A stretch of 28,492 nt of DNA. It comes from Trichoplax sp. H2. Its lineage: Eukaryota > Placozoa > Uniplacotomia > Trichoplacea. The position numbers were made by a program, and so were the translations under genes. The DNA is taken from positions 1 through 28,492 of the forward strand of contig NOWV01000389.1 of the NCBI GenBank assembly GCA_003344405.1. Reading direction: 5' to 3'. Positions 27,212 through 28,492 of this stretch are shown here, piece by piece (the stretch's first letter is position 1; each line of letters begins with the position of its first letter). The notes beneath the pieces were generated by a model. It was not told the origin of the DNA, did no database searches, and saw only the letters and a program-made list of their open reading frames with translations.

Positions 27212-28492
27212 TATGCAATTAATCAGCTGATAGATATTTTCAATCTTTAATCATAGCTTTCAATTAATAATCTTTGATAATCTCTGCTACGACAACTCAT
27301 CTAAATGTAATGACTAAATTTTGAACTCTCTTACGTATACAGTATGATTTTTAAAACCAATTATATGCAATATATTAGTATAGAATAACATATTGTAAGA
27401 AGGATTAGGTAATCGAATGCACTTTATATCACAGTTTTATAGTAGGATATGTTTATCCAAACACTTCCAGATGTTATTAAAGATACTTCATATTTTAATC
27501 TGCTCTATTTATCACGATTGCATTATATCTATCTATATTAAATAGGGATAATTTAATCTGTATTAATCAATAATAAACAGAATCTACGCAGTCATCACAT
27601 ACAATAGTTGTCGTGATTAACTATTGATGTAAATGGCATGATTTATTACCGCTAGAAGCCAAGACTTCATATTAATACTGATTCGAATTTTCTATCCAGT
27701 TATAGTTAAGCTTATACGATTGTATGGATTATAAGTTTTTCCTAGAACTTATAGTATACTGTAAGTAGAGTAATATCTAGTCCATAGGCTATGCTCAAAT
27801 AAAGCACTATAGTGGTACTGAGATTGGAGCTCAATTCTAATCTAGCAGCAACGAGCTTATCTTGTCGTCTTTATTAATGGCGTCTTTATCACCATAGATA
27901 CTTTAATTTGGCAAGGTACCAAAGTGTACATCACTCTTAAAATACCGTAGTTTAACAACTAGATATGGTTAATTGCAACATTAAATTCATTAGGCAGAAC
28001 AGAATCAAGGTGAAAATAAGGAATGCTAGAATTATCTTACAATTGTATGAAGCGTAAATAACTACTATCAATATTAAAATGCGATATTAAAATAATGGGC
28101 TAAAATTTTCTTTGAATTATTCCACATAATAATACAAGTTGCTGAAACGTTAATTTATCATCGTGGTTGTTTATAGTATCGAATTTCATAGCTGTACTGG
28201 GTCTACATTTCTCCACACCTTATTCTATTTGGATAATTTTATCTAATACTGGAAAAAAAATTGTAACGATTGCATTGCTTCCAGATCGAATGGAAAATGT
28301 TTACTTGGTTTTGACATAATAGTTTAAATGATAACGTAGAGGTGACATTAGAAAGGCTTTCTAATAGTACATAGGCGAGAATTTATTGCAACTACATGTT
28401 AAGTGGCAAGTAATGATGATCGAAGTAATAGATTTATGATAACACGATATAAGAGAGAAATCAATCTTTTTAGAATAGACTTGAAAATAATA
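27212..28492. other. AT-rich terminal region, nothing recognisable
   Basis: About 1.3 kb to the end of the window. No open frame of useful length, RNA gene, repeat shared with the rest of the window, or splice-bounded coding stretch was seen on either strand. Confidence 0.45.

Noticed and set aside
1-28492. CRISPR array, operon or bacterial regulatory elements
   Set aside because: The window has GT/AG introns, animal domain architecture and no regularly spaced repeats, so prokaryotic features do not apply.

Overview
The window is AT-rich animal DNA. The main evidence is an intron-split minus-strand gene that reads as CARD, then NB-ARC ATPase, then a helical domain, then WD40 repeats. This is the architecture of APAF1, the scaffold of the apoptosome. 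AT richness, several introns of about 70-500 bp, and near-absence of coding transposons suggest an early-branching metazoan such as a placozoan. That placement is inference; no rRNA or mitochondrial marker is present.

Positions 479-14460 hold the APAF1-like gene. I assembled 13 exons by hand from splice sites, and the reading phase agrees at all 12 junctions, giving 887 residues. Intron 2 is about 6.4 kb and carries a solo LTR; the other introns are 73-1434 bp. A second, oppositely oriented copy of the same LTR lies about 310 bp upstream of the CARD start codon.

Positions 17368-25333 hold a family I cannot name. Two long single-exon minus-strand genes (815 and 737 aa) share a degenerate J-domain-like segment (HPE in one, HPD in the other), long helical regions and a central hydrophobic or glycine-rich segment. 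A broken third member on the plus strand (17368-17904) has lost its N-terminal part and carries in-frame stops.

The 5' part of the APAF1-like gene, from mid-CARD through about 1.1 kb upstream, is duplicated in direct orientation at about 26115-27211. The two blocks therefore bracket the J-domain-like cluster. The second CARD is truncated to a 75-codon ORF. The copies differ by several percent, yet share a 123-bp stretch without a mismatch. The LTR at 14771-15129 is absent from the second block, so that copy preserves the empty site.

The remaining sequence has no gene I can support. It contains a two-copy dispersed repeat with a partly compensated hairpin, several GC-rich stem-loops and a short tandem duplication. 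A functional link between the apoptosome-like gene and its neighbours is only a hypothesis from proximity.
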